Positions 18,005 to 32,224 of a stretch of 64,000 nucleotides of DNA are shown in pieces (positions within the stretch are counted from its first letter, which is position 1; each line of letters opens with the position of its first letter). The translations under genes and the position numbers were made by a program. This stretch comes from Pectobacterium colocasium. GTDB taxonomy: Bacteria > Pseudomonadota > Gammaproteobacteria > Enterobacterales > Enterobacteriaceae. The notes beneath the pieces were generated by a model. The model worked only from the letters and a program-made list of their open reading frames with translations, searched no databases and had not been told where the DNA came from. The stretch spans positions 1,612,001 to 1,676,000 of the forward strand of contig NZ_CP084032.1 in assembly GCF_020181655.1 (NCBI RefSeq). Reading direction: 5' to 3'.

Positions 18005-19319
18005 GAGCCTGTACATAAATTTGTGTAATTGCCTGATTTTGATATGTTCAATCCAACATCAAAAGCAGGTTAATTTATGGACGAAAAACAATTACAGGCA
18101 CTGGCTAACGAACTGGCCAAAAATCTTAAAACACCTGAGGATCTCAGCCAGTTCGATCGCCTGCTGAAAAAAATCAGTGTTGAAGCCGCCCTTAATGCTG
18201 AAATGTCCCACCATCTCGGGTACGAGAAAAACCAGCCCAAAGCGGGTCTTAACGCACGTAACGGTTATTCCACAAAAACTGTCATTACTGGCGATGGCCC
18301 GCTCGAACTGCGTACTCCGCGAGATCGTGATGCCACATTCGAACCTCAACTGGTGAAGAAAAATCAGACCCGGATAACCAGCATGGATAACCAAATCCTG
18401 TCGTTATACGCCAAAGGCATGACTACCCGAGAGATCGTCGCGACGTTTAAGGAACTGTATGACTCAGATGTGTCGCCGGCCCTGATTTCAAAGGTCACGG
18501 ACGCAGTGATGGAGCAGGTTGTTGAATGGCAGAATCGGCCGTTGGATAGCCTTTATCCCATTGTTTATCTTGACTGTATTGTCCTTAAGGTCCGTCAGGA
18601 TAGTCGTGTCATCAACAAATCCGTGTTCCTGGCCTTGGGCATCAATATCGATGGTCAGAAAGAACTACTGGGTATGTGGCTGGCGGAAAATGAAGGGGCG
18701 AAGTTCTGGCTGAATGTGCTGACTGAGCTGAAAAACAGAGGTCTGAACGACATTCTCATCGCCTGCGTTGACGGTCTGAAAGGCTTCCCTGACGCTATCA
18801 ATGCGGTCTATCCGCAAACCCGCATCCAGTTGTGTATAGTCCATATGGTGCGCAACAGCCTGCGCTTCGTCTCATGGAAGGACTATAAGGCCGTCACTCG
18901 CGACCTGAAGGCGGTTTATGGGGCCGCGACGGAAGAAGCGGCGTTGCAGGAGCTGGAAACATTCGCCAGGGTCTGGGATGAGCGCTACCCGCAAATCAGC
19001 CGGAGCTGGCGTGCAAACTGGGCGAATCTGTCAACATTCTTCGCGTACCCGAGTGACATCCGTAAGGTGATTTACACGACCAATGCCATTGAATCACTGA
19101 ACAGCGTCATCCGGCATGCCATAAAGAAACGCAAGGTGTTCCCGACAGATGACTCAGTAAGGAAAGTGGTGTGGCTGGCAATACAGTCGGCATCAAAAAA
19201 ATGGACGATGCCGATCCAAAACTGGCGGCTGGCGATGAGCCGCTTTATTATCGAGTTCGGTGACCGCCTGGACGGTCACTTCTGAGAAATGGCATTTACA
19301 CAGAATCATGTACAAGGTC
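18005..19319 (+). mobile_element. IS256-family insertion sequence (1315 bp)
   Basis: Complete element bounded by imperfect terminal inverted repeats: 23 of the first 29 bases at the left end (GAGCCTGTACAT...) match the reverse complement of the right end (GACCTTGTACAT...) without gaps. It is flanked by a 9-bp direct repeat and carries one transposase gene filling nearly all of it. Length, terminal repeats and duplication size fit IS256. Intact ends and an intact transposase suggest recent insertion and possible activity. Confidence 0.93.
18077..19285 (+). CDS. IS256-family (Mutator-type) transposase
   Basis: A 402-residue DDE transposase. The N-terminal region (LSQFDRLLKKISVEAALNAEM, HLGYEK, RNGYSTKTV) is the typical IS256 start. 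Catalytic acidic residues are visible in VYLDCIVLKV, in ACVDGLKGFPDAI and in TTNAIESLNSVIR. The frame is uninterrupted and of full family length, so the protein is probably functional. It is transcribed opposite to the bglG gene it interrupts. Confidence 0.95.
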   Translation: MDEKQLQALANELAKNLKTPEDLSQFDRLLKKISVEAALNAEMSHHLGYEKNQPKAGLNARNGYSTKTVITGDGPLELRTPRDRDATFEPQLVKKNQTRITSMDNQILSLYAKGMTTREIVATFKELYDSDVSPALISKVTDAVMEQVVEWQNRPLDSLYPIVYLDCIVLKVRQDSRVINKSVFLALGINIDGQKELLGMWLAENEGAKFWLNVLTELKNRGLNDILIACVDGLKGFPDAINAVYPQTRIQLCIVHMVRNSLRFVSWKDYKAVTRDLKAVYGAATEEAALQELETFARVWDERYPQISRSWRANWANLSTFFAYPSDIRKVIYTTNAIESLNSVIRHAIKKRKVFPTDDSVRKVVWLAIQSASKKWTMPIQNWRLAMSRFIIEFGDRLDGHF

Positions 19320-19328
19320 CCTGCACGC
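19320..19328. repeat. Target-site duplication, right copy (9 bp)
   Basis: CCTGCACGC directly follows the right IS end, identical to 17996-18004. Confidence 0.9.
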
Positions 19329-19821
19329 CGATGGCGTACTCTTTTTGGTAATAGCGTTTGACTTCCCAACTGAGCTTATTGATGAAGTGGGTGCCTGTTT
19401 TGCCGCGTTCAACCGCAAAATAGAGATGTTCCGCCAGCGTAAAGAACAGCACCGAATTCAGCTTTTCGGCGTACTGACTTTGCGCCAGCGTGACGATCTC
19501 ATGAGTGATGTCAAAAAAAGCCGCAGGAATCGTGTCGGTCAATGAAAGAAAATGCCGTGATTTCAGATTTTCCAGTGGAATGAAAACCTGTTCAACATGC
19601 GTCACATCAATCAACGAACCGGGTCTGGCACCAAATCCGATGCCTTTACCCAACAGGATCATCTCCTGCTGTTCATGATCTACCAACAGCATGCTGTTAT
19701 TTAACGCTTTTTTCACTTTAATCACGTTTTTTTCCCATCACACGGTTTTTTCAATCACGTTGCTTCCCATGACAACGGTCCCCTGTCGTTGCTCACACTG
19801 CCTGCGGCAAGCATCTGCCTG

Positions 19822-23156
<3,335 letters not shown>

Positions 23157-23186
23157 ACGACGGTTCCCCTGATCCAGAAACGAAAA

Positions 23187-23235
23187 AAGACCTGAAGCTC
23201 CTCCCATGATGTTGAGTGGGATAGCTTCAGGTCTT
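23187..23235 (-). terminator. Leader terminator of the beta-glucoside operon
   Basis: On the minus strand a 13-bp perfect stem AAGACCTGAAGCT/AGCTTCAGGTCTT is followed by a run of T. It lies between the promoter region and the PTS start at 23156, so it must be overcome for expression. Its 5' arm overlaps the antiterminator element at 23230-23258. Confidence 0.9.
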
Positions 23236-23258
23236 GCCTAGAAAACTAGTTACACGCC
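23230..23258 (-). promoter_or_regulatory. Ribonucleic antiterminator (RAT) site for a BglG/LicT-type protein
   Basis: Read on the minus strand, the 29 bases begin GGCGTGTAACTAG and end CTAGGCAAGACC. They agree with the remembered E. coli bgl RAT at about 19 of 29 positions, including the 3' block GGCAA.ACC, and can form the short RAT hairpin (CTAG/CTAG). The 3' end overlaps the terminator stem, so the two structures are mutually exclusive. This is the standard BglG mechanism. Confidence 0.8.
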
Positions 23259-23489
23259 TGTGCTGCTGTTGTAAGTCCTGGTACGCGGGAAAGTCAAACA
23301 GATCGTACTGCCTTGACGGGTAAGTGTGATGGTAATGGCAGAATGTAAGGGGAGCCTGATGACGTGATTCGCCGGGCTGATGCTGCAATGTACGCCAATA
23401 AAATCACGCGAAAAAAAGATCAAACCCGCGCTTTTGAGGTCATCGCAGCACAACCATAAATGCCCTATGCAGATGTTATCATCTGCTTA
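23236..23489. other. Leader and promoter region of the bgl operon
   Basis: No gene. It contains the RAT site at its lower end and, next to the stop of the preceding gene, a short hairpin GCAGATG-TTAT-CATCTGC at 23469-23486 without a T-run. Promoter elements could not be fixed with confidence. Confidence 0.5.
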
Positions 23490-24296
23490 TCAGGCATCTT
23501 TGGTGGTATCCAGAGTGAGTTTGCCATCTTCTAAGTGAAGTTTGGTGGGGGAAAGGAGTTCAAACAGGCGGTTGAACGGATCGGCGTCTTTGCCTGATTC
23601 CCCAGTCATAAAGTTGAAGTCCATCTCTATCAGGTACTTCAGACGTGGTACATAGCCTTCCGGTGCCTGCGCTTGTTCAATTAATGGCAGGCTCTCATGG
23701 TGCTCTAACACCATTTTGAAAAATTCGGTTTGTTTAAACTCGCCGCGACTCCACTCCAGTTTGCTTTGCGCCATGGCCATCGTGCGCCACACTTGCTCCT
23801 GGTCATAAGCCTCGCTCCAGGCCGCACGCCGCTCATTTACCGTAAAGGTTCCGCTATCGTCATAGGTAATCAGCGCAAGCTGTTCACGGGACAGACCTTT
23901 GAAGGGATTACTTCCTTGACCATTGGCATACGCTGTCGCTTGTTTCGCTCTGGCTAATCGCTCGGGGTCATCACTATCGGGGACTTCCGCATCGTGTGCT
24001 TTCTTACTACTGACATAGCCCATGCCGACCAGTTCATCATCCACACTTCTGGCCCTGGCCGCCAATGTACTGCGGTCGCTTTTAGCATCTCTGGCTTCGG
24101 CCCTGACGGCGGCGTCGCTGAGCTGTTTTGCCAGCGTTGTAATGCCGCTATTCTTTTTATTTGAATAACCATCAGACGCCGTAGACGCAGACTGTGTGCC
24201 TTCGGATACGTTTTCCTGCTTTTTTATCGAGCGACTGTCATTGGTGGACTGCGCATCTGCCACCGTACTTTTTGAAAGGCCATTGAAGTTAATCAT
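23490..24296 (-). CDS. Unrecognised 268-residue protein with Ser/Thr-rich N-terminus
   Basis: Function not recognised. No signal peptide or membrane segment. Residues 1-50 are rich in Ser, Thr, Asn and Gln (VADAQSTNDS, GTQSASTASDG), followed by a charged helical region (LAKQLSDAAVRAEARDAKSD) and a globular C-terminal half with SNPFKGLSREQLALITYDDSG, a WSEAYDQEQVWR segment and a C-terminal Leu-rich part. A disordered polar N-terminus before a globular domain is seen in some type III secreted proteins, but no hrp-box promoter or chaperone gene is visible nearby. The stop is 333 bp before the bgl PTS start. The coding frame is well supported by length and composition. Confidence 0.7.
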   Translation of the reverse strand: MINFNGLSKSTVADAQSTNDSRSIKKQENVSEGTQSASTASDGYSNKKNSGITTLAKQLSDAAVRAEARDAKSDRSTLAARARSVDDELVGMGYVSSKKAHDAEVPDSDDPERLARAKQATAYANGQGSNPFKGLSREQLALITYDDSGTFTVNERRAAWSEAYDQEQVWRTMAMAQSKLEWSRGEFKQTEFFKMVLEHHESLPLIEQAQAPEGYVPRLKYLIEMDFNFMTGESGKDADPFNRLFELLSPTKLHLEDGKLTLDTTKDA

Positions 24297-24403
24297 TCGT
24301 TCTTCTCACTCGTTGTGATTCAGGGATAAGTAACGACTCATGCTGCTTATCCCTATTCATAAAAAATGCCTGAGTGGTTGCTCAGCGATTTTTCAGTACG
24401 GTG

Positions 24404-24856
24404 CTATCTCATGGTAATTTCTACATCTGAGTCGTGAGTATTGACGTTGGCATACGTCACTCTTAAGTCACAGCGTGCGCCGTTGCTAGGCGTGGTGCTC
24501 TTAGTCCATTGTGGGATCTTATTTCCCAACACATACTTCACAGTATACGTCATATCAAACTGGCAAACTTTGGCCCCAACTTTGTAACGAACATGCATTG
24601 AACCAACGTCACTGATTGGATTGGAGATCGTATATTGATCTGAATCCCCAGATTTGACGCTTTCTTTTGGCTTTGGAGACGCATTCGCCTGCGAGAACAC
24701 TTCGGCTGTTGTCGTCGGCGAAAAAACCGCGGCAGGGGCGGAGGATGTGCCAAGATTCTTAAAGGTGACATTGAATTTCGGGCCCGCATTAGCCGCTGCT
24801 GATGCAAAAAGGGCTGTCATGAACAGTGAGGACAACAGAATGTTGCTTGATTTCAT
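24404..24856 (-). CDS. Small exported protein of unknown function
   Basis: Function not recognised. From the ATG at 24856 it has 150 residues with a signal peptide (MKSSNILLSSLFMTALFASAAANA) cleaved at about residue 24. The mature 126 residues look beta-rich (KFNVTFKNLG, MHVRYKVGAKVCQFDMTYTV, CDLRVTYANV) and have two cysteines that could form a disulfide. The frame also starts at 24880, but GGAG eight bases before 24856 favours the shorter form. It lies 107 bp upstream of the unknown gene at 23490-24296 on the same strand. Confidence 0.72.
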   Translation of the reverse strand: MKSSNILLSSLFMTALFASAAANAGPKFNVTFKNLGTSSAPAAVFSPTTTAEVFSQANASPKPKESVKSGDSDQYTISNPISDVGSMHVRYKVGAKVCQFDMTYTVKYVLGNKIPQWTKSTTPSNGARCDLRVTYANVNTHDSDVEITMR

Positions 24857-24880
24857 TTGAAAAACTCCATGTATTTTCAT

Positions 24881-25369
24881 CTGCGACCACAGTCTTTTTA
24901 TTCTTTCTAACTCACTATGCGGAATACGACGCTGTGTGCTGTAGCCATAAACGCAGGCAGACCGCGTGATTTAATAATAAATCGGCATTATATAAAAAAT
25001 GTTTAAGTATTCATGGTTATTTTCATAACGTTCTATAGGCTTTGAAAATCTATTTTCTTTCTATTCTTAGTTTATCTTCGCTAATAATAATCATGATAAT
25101 TATTAATTTGCATGTTCTATTGCTCCAGAATGGGATGATTGTGTTAGACGAACCGCTATAGACAGATTTCGCGTACTGAATGAGATAATCAACTAATGCT
25201 AATGTGGTTATTTGGAATAATCGAAGGGGGGGGCAGGGGCGCTTGGTAAGTCAAAAGACATCCAGCGCCTGTTTTAATGAGGGCGGGTACTAAAGGTAGC
25301 GCTTAAATCATTCGAACTGCGGGAAAATCGATACAGGAGCAGCTTGAATAGTGATGAAACTATATTGCT
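24881..25369. other. AT-rich intergenic region with a palindrome and a G-tract
   Basis: No gene seen. At about 25082-25104 the sequence AATAATCATGATAATTATT is close to palindromic and matches the Fur consensus at about 13 of 19 positions; a run of eight G bases lies near 25226. The palindrome is about 230 bp upstream of the exported-protein gene, so a regulatory role is possible but unproven. Confidence 0.4.
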
Positions 25370-25708
25370 TTACCAGCCGCAGACGTTATTCTCTTCATCC
25401 GCATCGTAACCGCGTACGATATTAACCAGCTCTTTTACCGCTTCAGCAGAAATTGCCTTGTCTTTTAATTCTTCAACCGTAGAGAGATCTTTATCGACGG
25501 ATACGCCGTTATTATTATTTGTGACCGTTAGCAAAAAACCTTTTTTATTTTCGCTGGTTGACGACAGTTCATTGAGCAATTCCACCACTGCACTTGTGGC
25601 GAAATCAGGCACATAAAATGCCATCGGCTTGAGATAAACTTTCTCTGCCTTTTCCTTATTGTCTCGGTTCAACAGTGTTAATGAATACCCTTTGTTTTCA
25701 CTTGTCAT
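25370..25708 (-). CDS. YoaG-like protein with two DUF1869-type units
   Basis: A 112-residue protein. Residues from about 57 to the end (LLTVTNNNNGVSVDKDL ... ELVNIVRGYD, ending NVCGW) match my memory of E. coli YoaG, which is about 60 residues and ends in the same VCGW. Residues 7-50 (YSLTLLNRDNKEKAEKVYL ... AVVELLNEL) look like a diverged first copy, so the gene appears to have an internal duplication. The gene begins 10 bp after yeaR and is in the same order as the E. coli yeaR-yoaG operon, which responds to nitrate and nitric oxide. Molecular function is unknown. Confidence 0.8.
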   Translation of the reverse strand: MTSENKGYSLTLLNRDNKEKAEKVYLKPMAFYVPDFATSAVVELLNELSSTSENKKGFLLTVTNNNNGVSVDKDLSTVEELKDKAISAEAVKELVNIVRGYDADEENNVCGW

Positions 25709-25718
25709 TATGCTTACC

Positions 25719-26051
25719 TCAACCTTCTATCAGAATTTTTGGATCGACATAAAAATCTACGTTGAATAGCGTATCATCAGATAACGCTTCTATTCTGTGC
25801 CATTTTTCTGGTGGGAATACGCCAAATTGTCCGGCTTCAATAGTCAGTGTTTCGACGGGGTCAGGACTGGTCTCATTGGCGTAACCATAATAACGGATTG
25901 TCCCTTGCATTACGCACAAGCGTGGGTAAACACCTTGTCGTGTTCCTGCATCCAAATGGCTGTTCCAGATAGATGCTGGCGCAGTTTCCTTTGTCCAAAA
26001 AGGCGTTGTACGAGTGTGAATATAATTCGCGGGTATGACAATTCGTTCCAT
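25719..26051 (-). CDS. yeaR: YeaR-like cupin (DUF1971)
   Basis: A 110-residue cupin-fold protein of the DUF1971 (TehB-like) family. Its IPANYIHTRTTPFW, HLDAGTRQGVYPRL and FPPEKWHRIEAL blocks agree with remembered E. coli YeaR throughout. E. coli yeaR-yoaG is activated by NarL and repressed by the NO sensor NsrR, so the protein is linked to nitrate or nitrosative stress; the biochemical role is not established. It is transcribed divergently from the flavin reductase-like gene, with a palindrome 50-70 bp upstream. Confidence 0.88.
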   Translation of the reverse strand: MERIVIPANYIHTRTTPFWTKETAPASIWNSHLDAGTRQGVYPRLCVMQGTIRYYGYANETSPDPVETLTIEAGQFGVFPPEKWHRIEALSDDTLFNVDFYVDPKILIEG

Positions 26052-26100
26052 GTTTAAACCTCATGTTTTACCCAGTCCCATGGCGGGTGGGAAGGAAAGA

Positions 26101-26121
26101 ATGATATGATGCATATCATAT
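26101..26121. promoter_or_regulatory. Palindromic operator candidate upstream of yeaR
   Basis: ATGATATGATGCATATCATAT contains two overlapping 7-bp inverted repeats: ATGATAT/ATATCAT and ATATGAT/ATCATAT. It lies 50-70 bp before the yeaR start in the divergent intergenic region. NsrR repression is known for E. coli yeaR, and this site is AT-rich and dyadic like NsrR sites, but the match to that consensus is partial. Confidence 0.5.
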
Positions 26122-26261
26122 ACCTCTTTTTATGTTTGTGAATTATTTTCTGTTAATTAATTTTTTACAGTACCGCAACACTTTGCAGAAAAGCCATATT
26201 ATAAGGGGCAACATTTCCCTCTTTGGTTATTTATCTCATCTTACTGGTGGAGATAAAAACT

Positions 26262-26302
26262 AACATCAAGGAATAGTTACATTAAGTTATTTTCTTGATG
26301 TT
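26262..26302. promoter_or_regulatory. Inverted repeat upstream of the flavin reductase-like gene
   Basis: AACATCAAG at 26262-26270 pairs with CTTGATGTT at 26294-26302, with 23 bases between. There is no following T-run, so it is more likely a protein-binding site than a terminator. It lies about 90 to 130 bp before the gene at 26389. Confidence 0.4.
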
Positions 26303-26388
26303 CCCCTTATTATGGGTGTTGATTCTAAAAAAAATCCTCATTGGTACTCAATTAGGGTTATTGTTAAAGATAAATCAAAAGAGTAAAA

Positions 26389-27021
26389 GTGAGAAATATA
26401 ACGCCACTCGATGATGAGGTCCGAACTCAAATGAAAAAGAAGGTAAAACTCAGTTCGTTTTATTATGGCTTCCCTGTTTTTCTTGTTACGACGACGGATA
26501 ATAACAACGGAAATATCAATGTTGCTTCTGTATCGTCGTCAATTTCTCTCGGCGATAAAATTATTATCGGTGTCACTAAAGGAAGTAAGACCTGCAGTAA
26601 TTTATTATCTGGTTCCGATGTTGTCATCAATATTCCTGATTACAAACAGTGGGAAAAGGTTGAAGAACTGGGAAAATTGACCGGGAGCGATGTGCTATCT
26701 GAAGGTCAAATTAAATGGGGCGTCCAGGTCTGCCATGATAAATTCTCCAAAGTCGGCCTTCACACGGAATCCTCTAGCGATATTGCGCCGCCTCGGGTGA
26801 TTGAATGTCCTATTCAGGCGGAATGTAAAACCGTCAGCACGACGGACAAAGGTCGTTTTATTCTCGTCGAACTGGATATTGTCAATGTCTGGGTAGATAG
26901 CGAGCTATTAGGAGCGAATGGTGTTGTTGATTCGTCAAAATGGAAGCCTCTGATCTACAACTTCCGCGAATACGACACCACGGGGGACGCATTAGGTTTT
27001 AATTTTAAATACGGCCATTAA
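26389..27021 (+). CDS. Flavin reductase-like FMN-binding protein
   Basis: A protein of 210 residues (GTG start at 26389) or 196 residues (ATG at 26431). The FMN-binding split-barrel pattern of the flavin reductase (DIM6/NTAB) family is visible: FPVFLVTTTDNNNGNINVASVSSSISLG's core (VASVSSSISLGDKIIIGV), SKTCSNLLSGSDVVINI and the C-terminal GRFILVELDIVNVWVD. Such proteins reduce free flavin or use flavin on small substrates. It is divergent from yeaR-yoaG, so a role in nitrosative or oxidative stress is possible by inference. GAGG lies 12 bases before the ATG; neither start is decisive. Confidence 0.7.
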   Translation: MRNITPLDDEVRTQMKKKVKLSSFYYGFPVFLVTTTDNNNGNINVASVSSSISLGDKIIIGVTKGSKTCSNLLSGSDVVINIPDYKQWEKVEELGKLTGSDVLSEGQIKWGVQVCHDKFSKVGLHTESSSDIAPPRVIECPIQAECKTVSTTDKGRFILVELDIVNVWVDSELLGANGVVDSSKWKPLIYNFREYDTTGDALGFNFKYGH

Positions 27022-27117
27022 TCTTATAGAGAGAATGCTGCTGCATTATTTTCAGGTGGTAGCACTCCCTTATGCTATTGATGAATAGGGCTCTCCATGC
27101 CAGTGTGATCATTCCAT

Positions 27118-27156
27118 TTTGGGGTCACGCCGTCATCGAACCAACGTGACCCCAAA
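27118..27156. repeat. 12-bp inverted repeat near tRNA-Asn
   Basis: TTTGGGGTCACG at 27118-27129 is repeated inverted as CGTGACCCCAAA at 27145-27156. The following bases to about 27235 look like the tail of a lost coding sequence. Possible scar of a mobile element that used the neighbouring tRNA gene. Confidence 0.45.
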
Positions 27157-27248
27157 TCTGACCACCAAATTCTCCCGATACGAAGGGTAAACTGAAAATG
27201 CATCGGGAACGATTCTCAGGTGGAACGCATTGAATAAAATGATAAAAG

Positions 27249-27282
27249 CAAAAATCCCACTTAAGTTGCCTTAAGCGGGATT
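27249..27282 (-). terminator. Intrinsic terminator of tRNA-Asn
   Basis: On the minus strand a 12-bp stem ATCCCGCTTAAG/CTTAAGTGGGAT (one G.T pair) is followed by TTTT. It lies just downstream of the tRNA. Confidence 0.85.
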
Positions 27283-27290
27283 CTCTAAAT

Positions 27291-27307
27291 TTGGCTCCTC
27301 TGACTGG
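27291..27307. other. Potential island attachment sequence in tRNA-Asn 3' end
   Basis: The complement CCAGTCAGAGGAGCCAA is the 17-bp core used by the Yersinia high-pathogenicity island and related integrases at asn tRNA genes (established knowledge). Only one copy is seen in this window and no integrase gene, so the site appears unoccupied here. Confidence 0.55.
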
Positions 27308-27367
27308 ACTCGAACCAGTGACATACGGATTAACAGTCCGCCGTTCTACCGACTGAACTACAGAGGA
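27292..27367 (-). tRNA. tRNA-Asn (GUU)
   Basis: 76-nt cloverleaf including the encoded CCA: acceptor TCCTCTG/CAGAGGA, D-loop AGTCGGTAGA, anticodon loop CTGTTAA with anticodon GTT, T-loop GGTTCGAGTCC. A terminator follows at once. Its 3' end (27291-27307 on the plus strand) reads, as complement, CCAGTCAGAGGAGCCAA. Confidence 0.97.
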
Positions 27368-27509
27368 ATCGTGTGAACGGGGCGCATAATAACGGCGTGT
27401 GCCGCGCATGTCAAAGGCGTAAACCACAAAACTGCACTGTTCGGTGAGAGAATGTGCAATCTGCCGATATTTTTGGCAAATACCGGCATTTTATTGTGTT
27501 CTGGCAGCG

Positions 27510-28772
27510 TTAGAGTGTATTCACCGGTGCTTTTTGTTTTTCGGAAAAGGCATATAACGGTCCTTTTCCCGACAGCGTGAATAGGGATACCGCCGTGAAA
27601 GAGAGGGCGACGCCGCCTAAAATCAGGTAAGTGCCGTGAAAACCGATACTGTCATACATGTTGCCAGCAAAGACGGACATGAAAATGATTGATATCTGTT
27701 TAAAGAAGCAGAAGCACACCAGATAAATCGTCGCGGAAAAGCGGACTTCAAAGACGGTGGTGATGTATTTGAAGCAACCAACAATCAGGAATGGCACCTC
27801 AAACATGTGCAGCGTTTTCAGCACAATCACTTCCAGTACAGAACTGGCAAAGGCAGAGCCAATGATTCGTACGGACATAATCGTCCCGGCGATGAGTAGG
27901 GCGTTTTTGCCGCCTATGCGGTTCACAATCAGCGGCGCAAAAAACATGATCGTGGCATTGAGCAATTCACCCAGCGTGGTGACATAGCCAAATACTCTCG
28001 TCCCTTCCTGCCGGGTCTCGAAAAACGAGGTGAAGAAGTTGGCAAACTGCTGATCGAAGACATCATAGGTGCACGACACGCCGACGACATAGAGGGTCAG
28101 GAACCAGATCTTGCGTTCTTTTAACAGCTCGGCCGCCATTTTCAGGCTAAAGGGTTTCTGATTGGAGCCAACCTGATCGGCAACGATAGCGCTGGAAGAG
28201 ACCTCCGGCTTCGCCAACAGCAGCAGGATGACCAGAATGACGGCACAAGCGGAACCAAGCCAGAAAACAAACTGGTTATTGATGGTAAACATAATCCCGA
28301 CGATAGAGGCGCAGAGTGCCCAACCGAGGCAGCCGAACAGGCGTGCTCGGCCAAATTCAAACTGGCTGCGGCGGCTGACTTTTTCAATATAGGCTTCAAT
28401 AGCCGGTGCGCCGCCGTTGTTGATAAATCCCAGATAAATTCCGCCGACGATAGAACCTAACACGATGTTGTATTTCAGTAATGGGCCAAAAACATAAATA
28501 AAAAACGGAGCAAAAAACACAAGCATGATGGTAATAATCCATAGCAGGTGTTTTCTCAATCCTAATTTATCAGATAACAAGCCAAATATAGGTTGAAATA
28601 ACAGGGCAAAAAAGGAAATGCAGGCGAAGATAATTCCCGTATCACTTTTACTTATTTGGTTGATATCGTGAAGCCAAATAGGGAAGAACGGAAAGTAAGC
28701 CCCCATTATGAAGAAGTAGAAAAAGAAAAACAGGCCGAATATCCAGAAATTTTTATTATGTAGGTAGTACAT
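27510..28772 (-). CDS. lacY: Lactose permease (LacY)
   Basis: A 420-residue galactoside:proton symporter of the major facilitator superfamily with twelve membrane segments. It matches remembered E. coli LacY very closely: start [41 protein letters not shown] and [19 protein letters not shown]. Residues required for transport and coupling are present, including the E of [20 protein letters not shown] and the H of KTLHMFE. The frame extends to 28805, but the ATG at 28772 gives the LacY N-terminus and has GGAG upstream. It follows lacZ after a 190-bp gap containing a repeat; no lacA follows. Confidence 0.95.
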   Translation of the reverse strand: MYYLHNKNFWIFGLFFFFYFFIMGAYFPFFPIWLHDINQISKSDTGIIFACISFFALLFQPIFGLLSDKLGLRKHLLWIITIMLVFFAPFFIYVFGPLLKYNIVLGSIVGGIYLGFINNGGAPAIEAYIEKVSRRSQFEFGRARLFGCLGWALCASIVGIMFTINNQFVFWLGSACAVILVILLLLAKPEVSSSAIVADQVGSNQKPFSLKMAAELLKERKIWFLTLYVVGVSCTYDVFDQQFANFFTSFFETRQEGTRVFGYVTTLGELLNATIMFFAPLIVNRIGGKNALLIAGTIMSVRIIGSAFASSVLEVIVLKTLHMFEVPFLIVGCFKYITTVFEVRFSATIYLVCFCFFKQISIIFMSVFAGNMYDSIGFHGTYLILGGVALSFTAVSLFTLSGKGPLYAFSEKQKAPVNTL

Positions 28773-28793
28773 GATGCTTTCTCCGATAGGCAT

Positions 28794-28920
28794 TATACCT
28801 GTCATACTTCAAGCCATATGTATGCTGGCTTCTCTCACTCATCCCAGTTACTTACTGATGTAAGCGCCTGAGAACGCGTTCGATTGCAGCCCGCATGCAA
28901 CCTGGATTATTTAGGGTATA
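28794..28920. repeat. Imperfect palindromic repeat between lacZ and lacY
   Basis: A 127-bp stretch beginning TATACCTGTCATACTTCAAG and ending TTATTTAGGGTATA. The outer ends are inverted (TATACC/GGTATA). It resembles the palindromic repeats common in Yersinia, Serratia and Pectobacterium intergenic DNA (YPAL-like); that comparison is from memory. It separates lacZ from lacY and ends 22 bp before the lacY start, so the lacY message carries it as a leader. Confidence 0.6.
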
Positions 28921-28962
28921 TATCCGCGCTCTTTCGTTATTTTTTAATACTGCTTTTTCATA

Positions 28963-32142
<3,180 letters not shown>

Positions 32143-32145
32143 TTA

Positions 32146-32166
32146 AATTGTTATCCGCTCACAATT
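32146..32166 (-). promoter_or_regulatory. lac O1 operator
   Basis: The 21 bases with core TTGTGAGCGGATAACAA on the minus strand are identical to E. coli lac O1 as remembered. It starts three bases after the predicted -10 hexamer, as expected for repression by LacI encoded by the next gene upstream. Confidence 0.95.
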
Positions 32167-32168
32167 TT

Positions 32169-32197
32169 GTATTACTCATAAAATATCGACTCATCAA
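32169..32197 (-). promoter_or_regulatory. lacZ promoter
   Basis: On the minus strand TTGATG (32192-32197) and TAATAC (32169-32174) are separated by 17 bp and followed directly by the O1 operator. Both hexamers are near the sigma-70 consensus. Confidence 0.75.
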
Positions 32198-32224
32198 GGC
32201 GAGTAAAGTAGAACGTGACAATAA

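Larger units (their letters stand above)
17562..19725 (-). pseudogene. bglG: bglG-type antiterminator interrupted by an IS256-family element
   Basis: Two fragments of one transcriptional antiterminator flank the insertion. The N-terminal part (19725 down to 19320) has the RNA-binding domain (MIKVKKALNNSMLLVDHEQQ, GKGIGFGARPGSLID) and the start of the first PRD domain, ending EYAIGVQ. The C-terminal part (17995 down to 17562) continues AKDRVSARFNVTLSDDEAV and includes the rest of both PRDs. Removing 18005-19319 and one copy of the 9-bp duplication gives a continuous 840-bp frame of 279 codons plus stop, the normal BglG length. The gene is downstream of the PTS and glucosidase genes on the same strand, an order different from E. 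coli bglGFB. The split product should be unable to antiterminate, since the second PRD is lost. Confidence 0.93.

Noticed and set aside
23157..23207. Upstream extension of the PTS gene beginning at 23207
   Set aside because: It starts inside the terminator hairpin of the leader; 23156 has a ribosome site and the normal family N-terminus.
27125..27427. 100-codon minus-strand frame over the tRNA
   Set aside because: It translates the tRNA-Asn gene and flanks; typical artefact.
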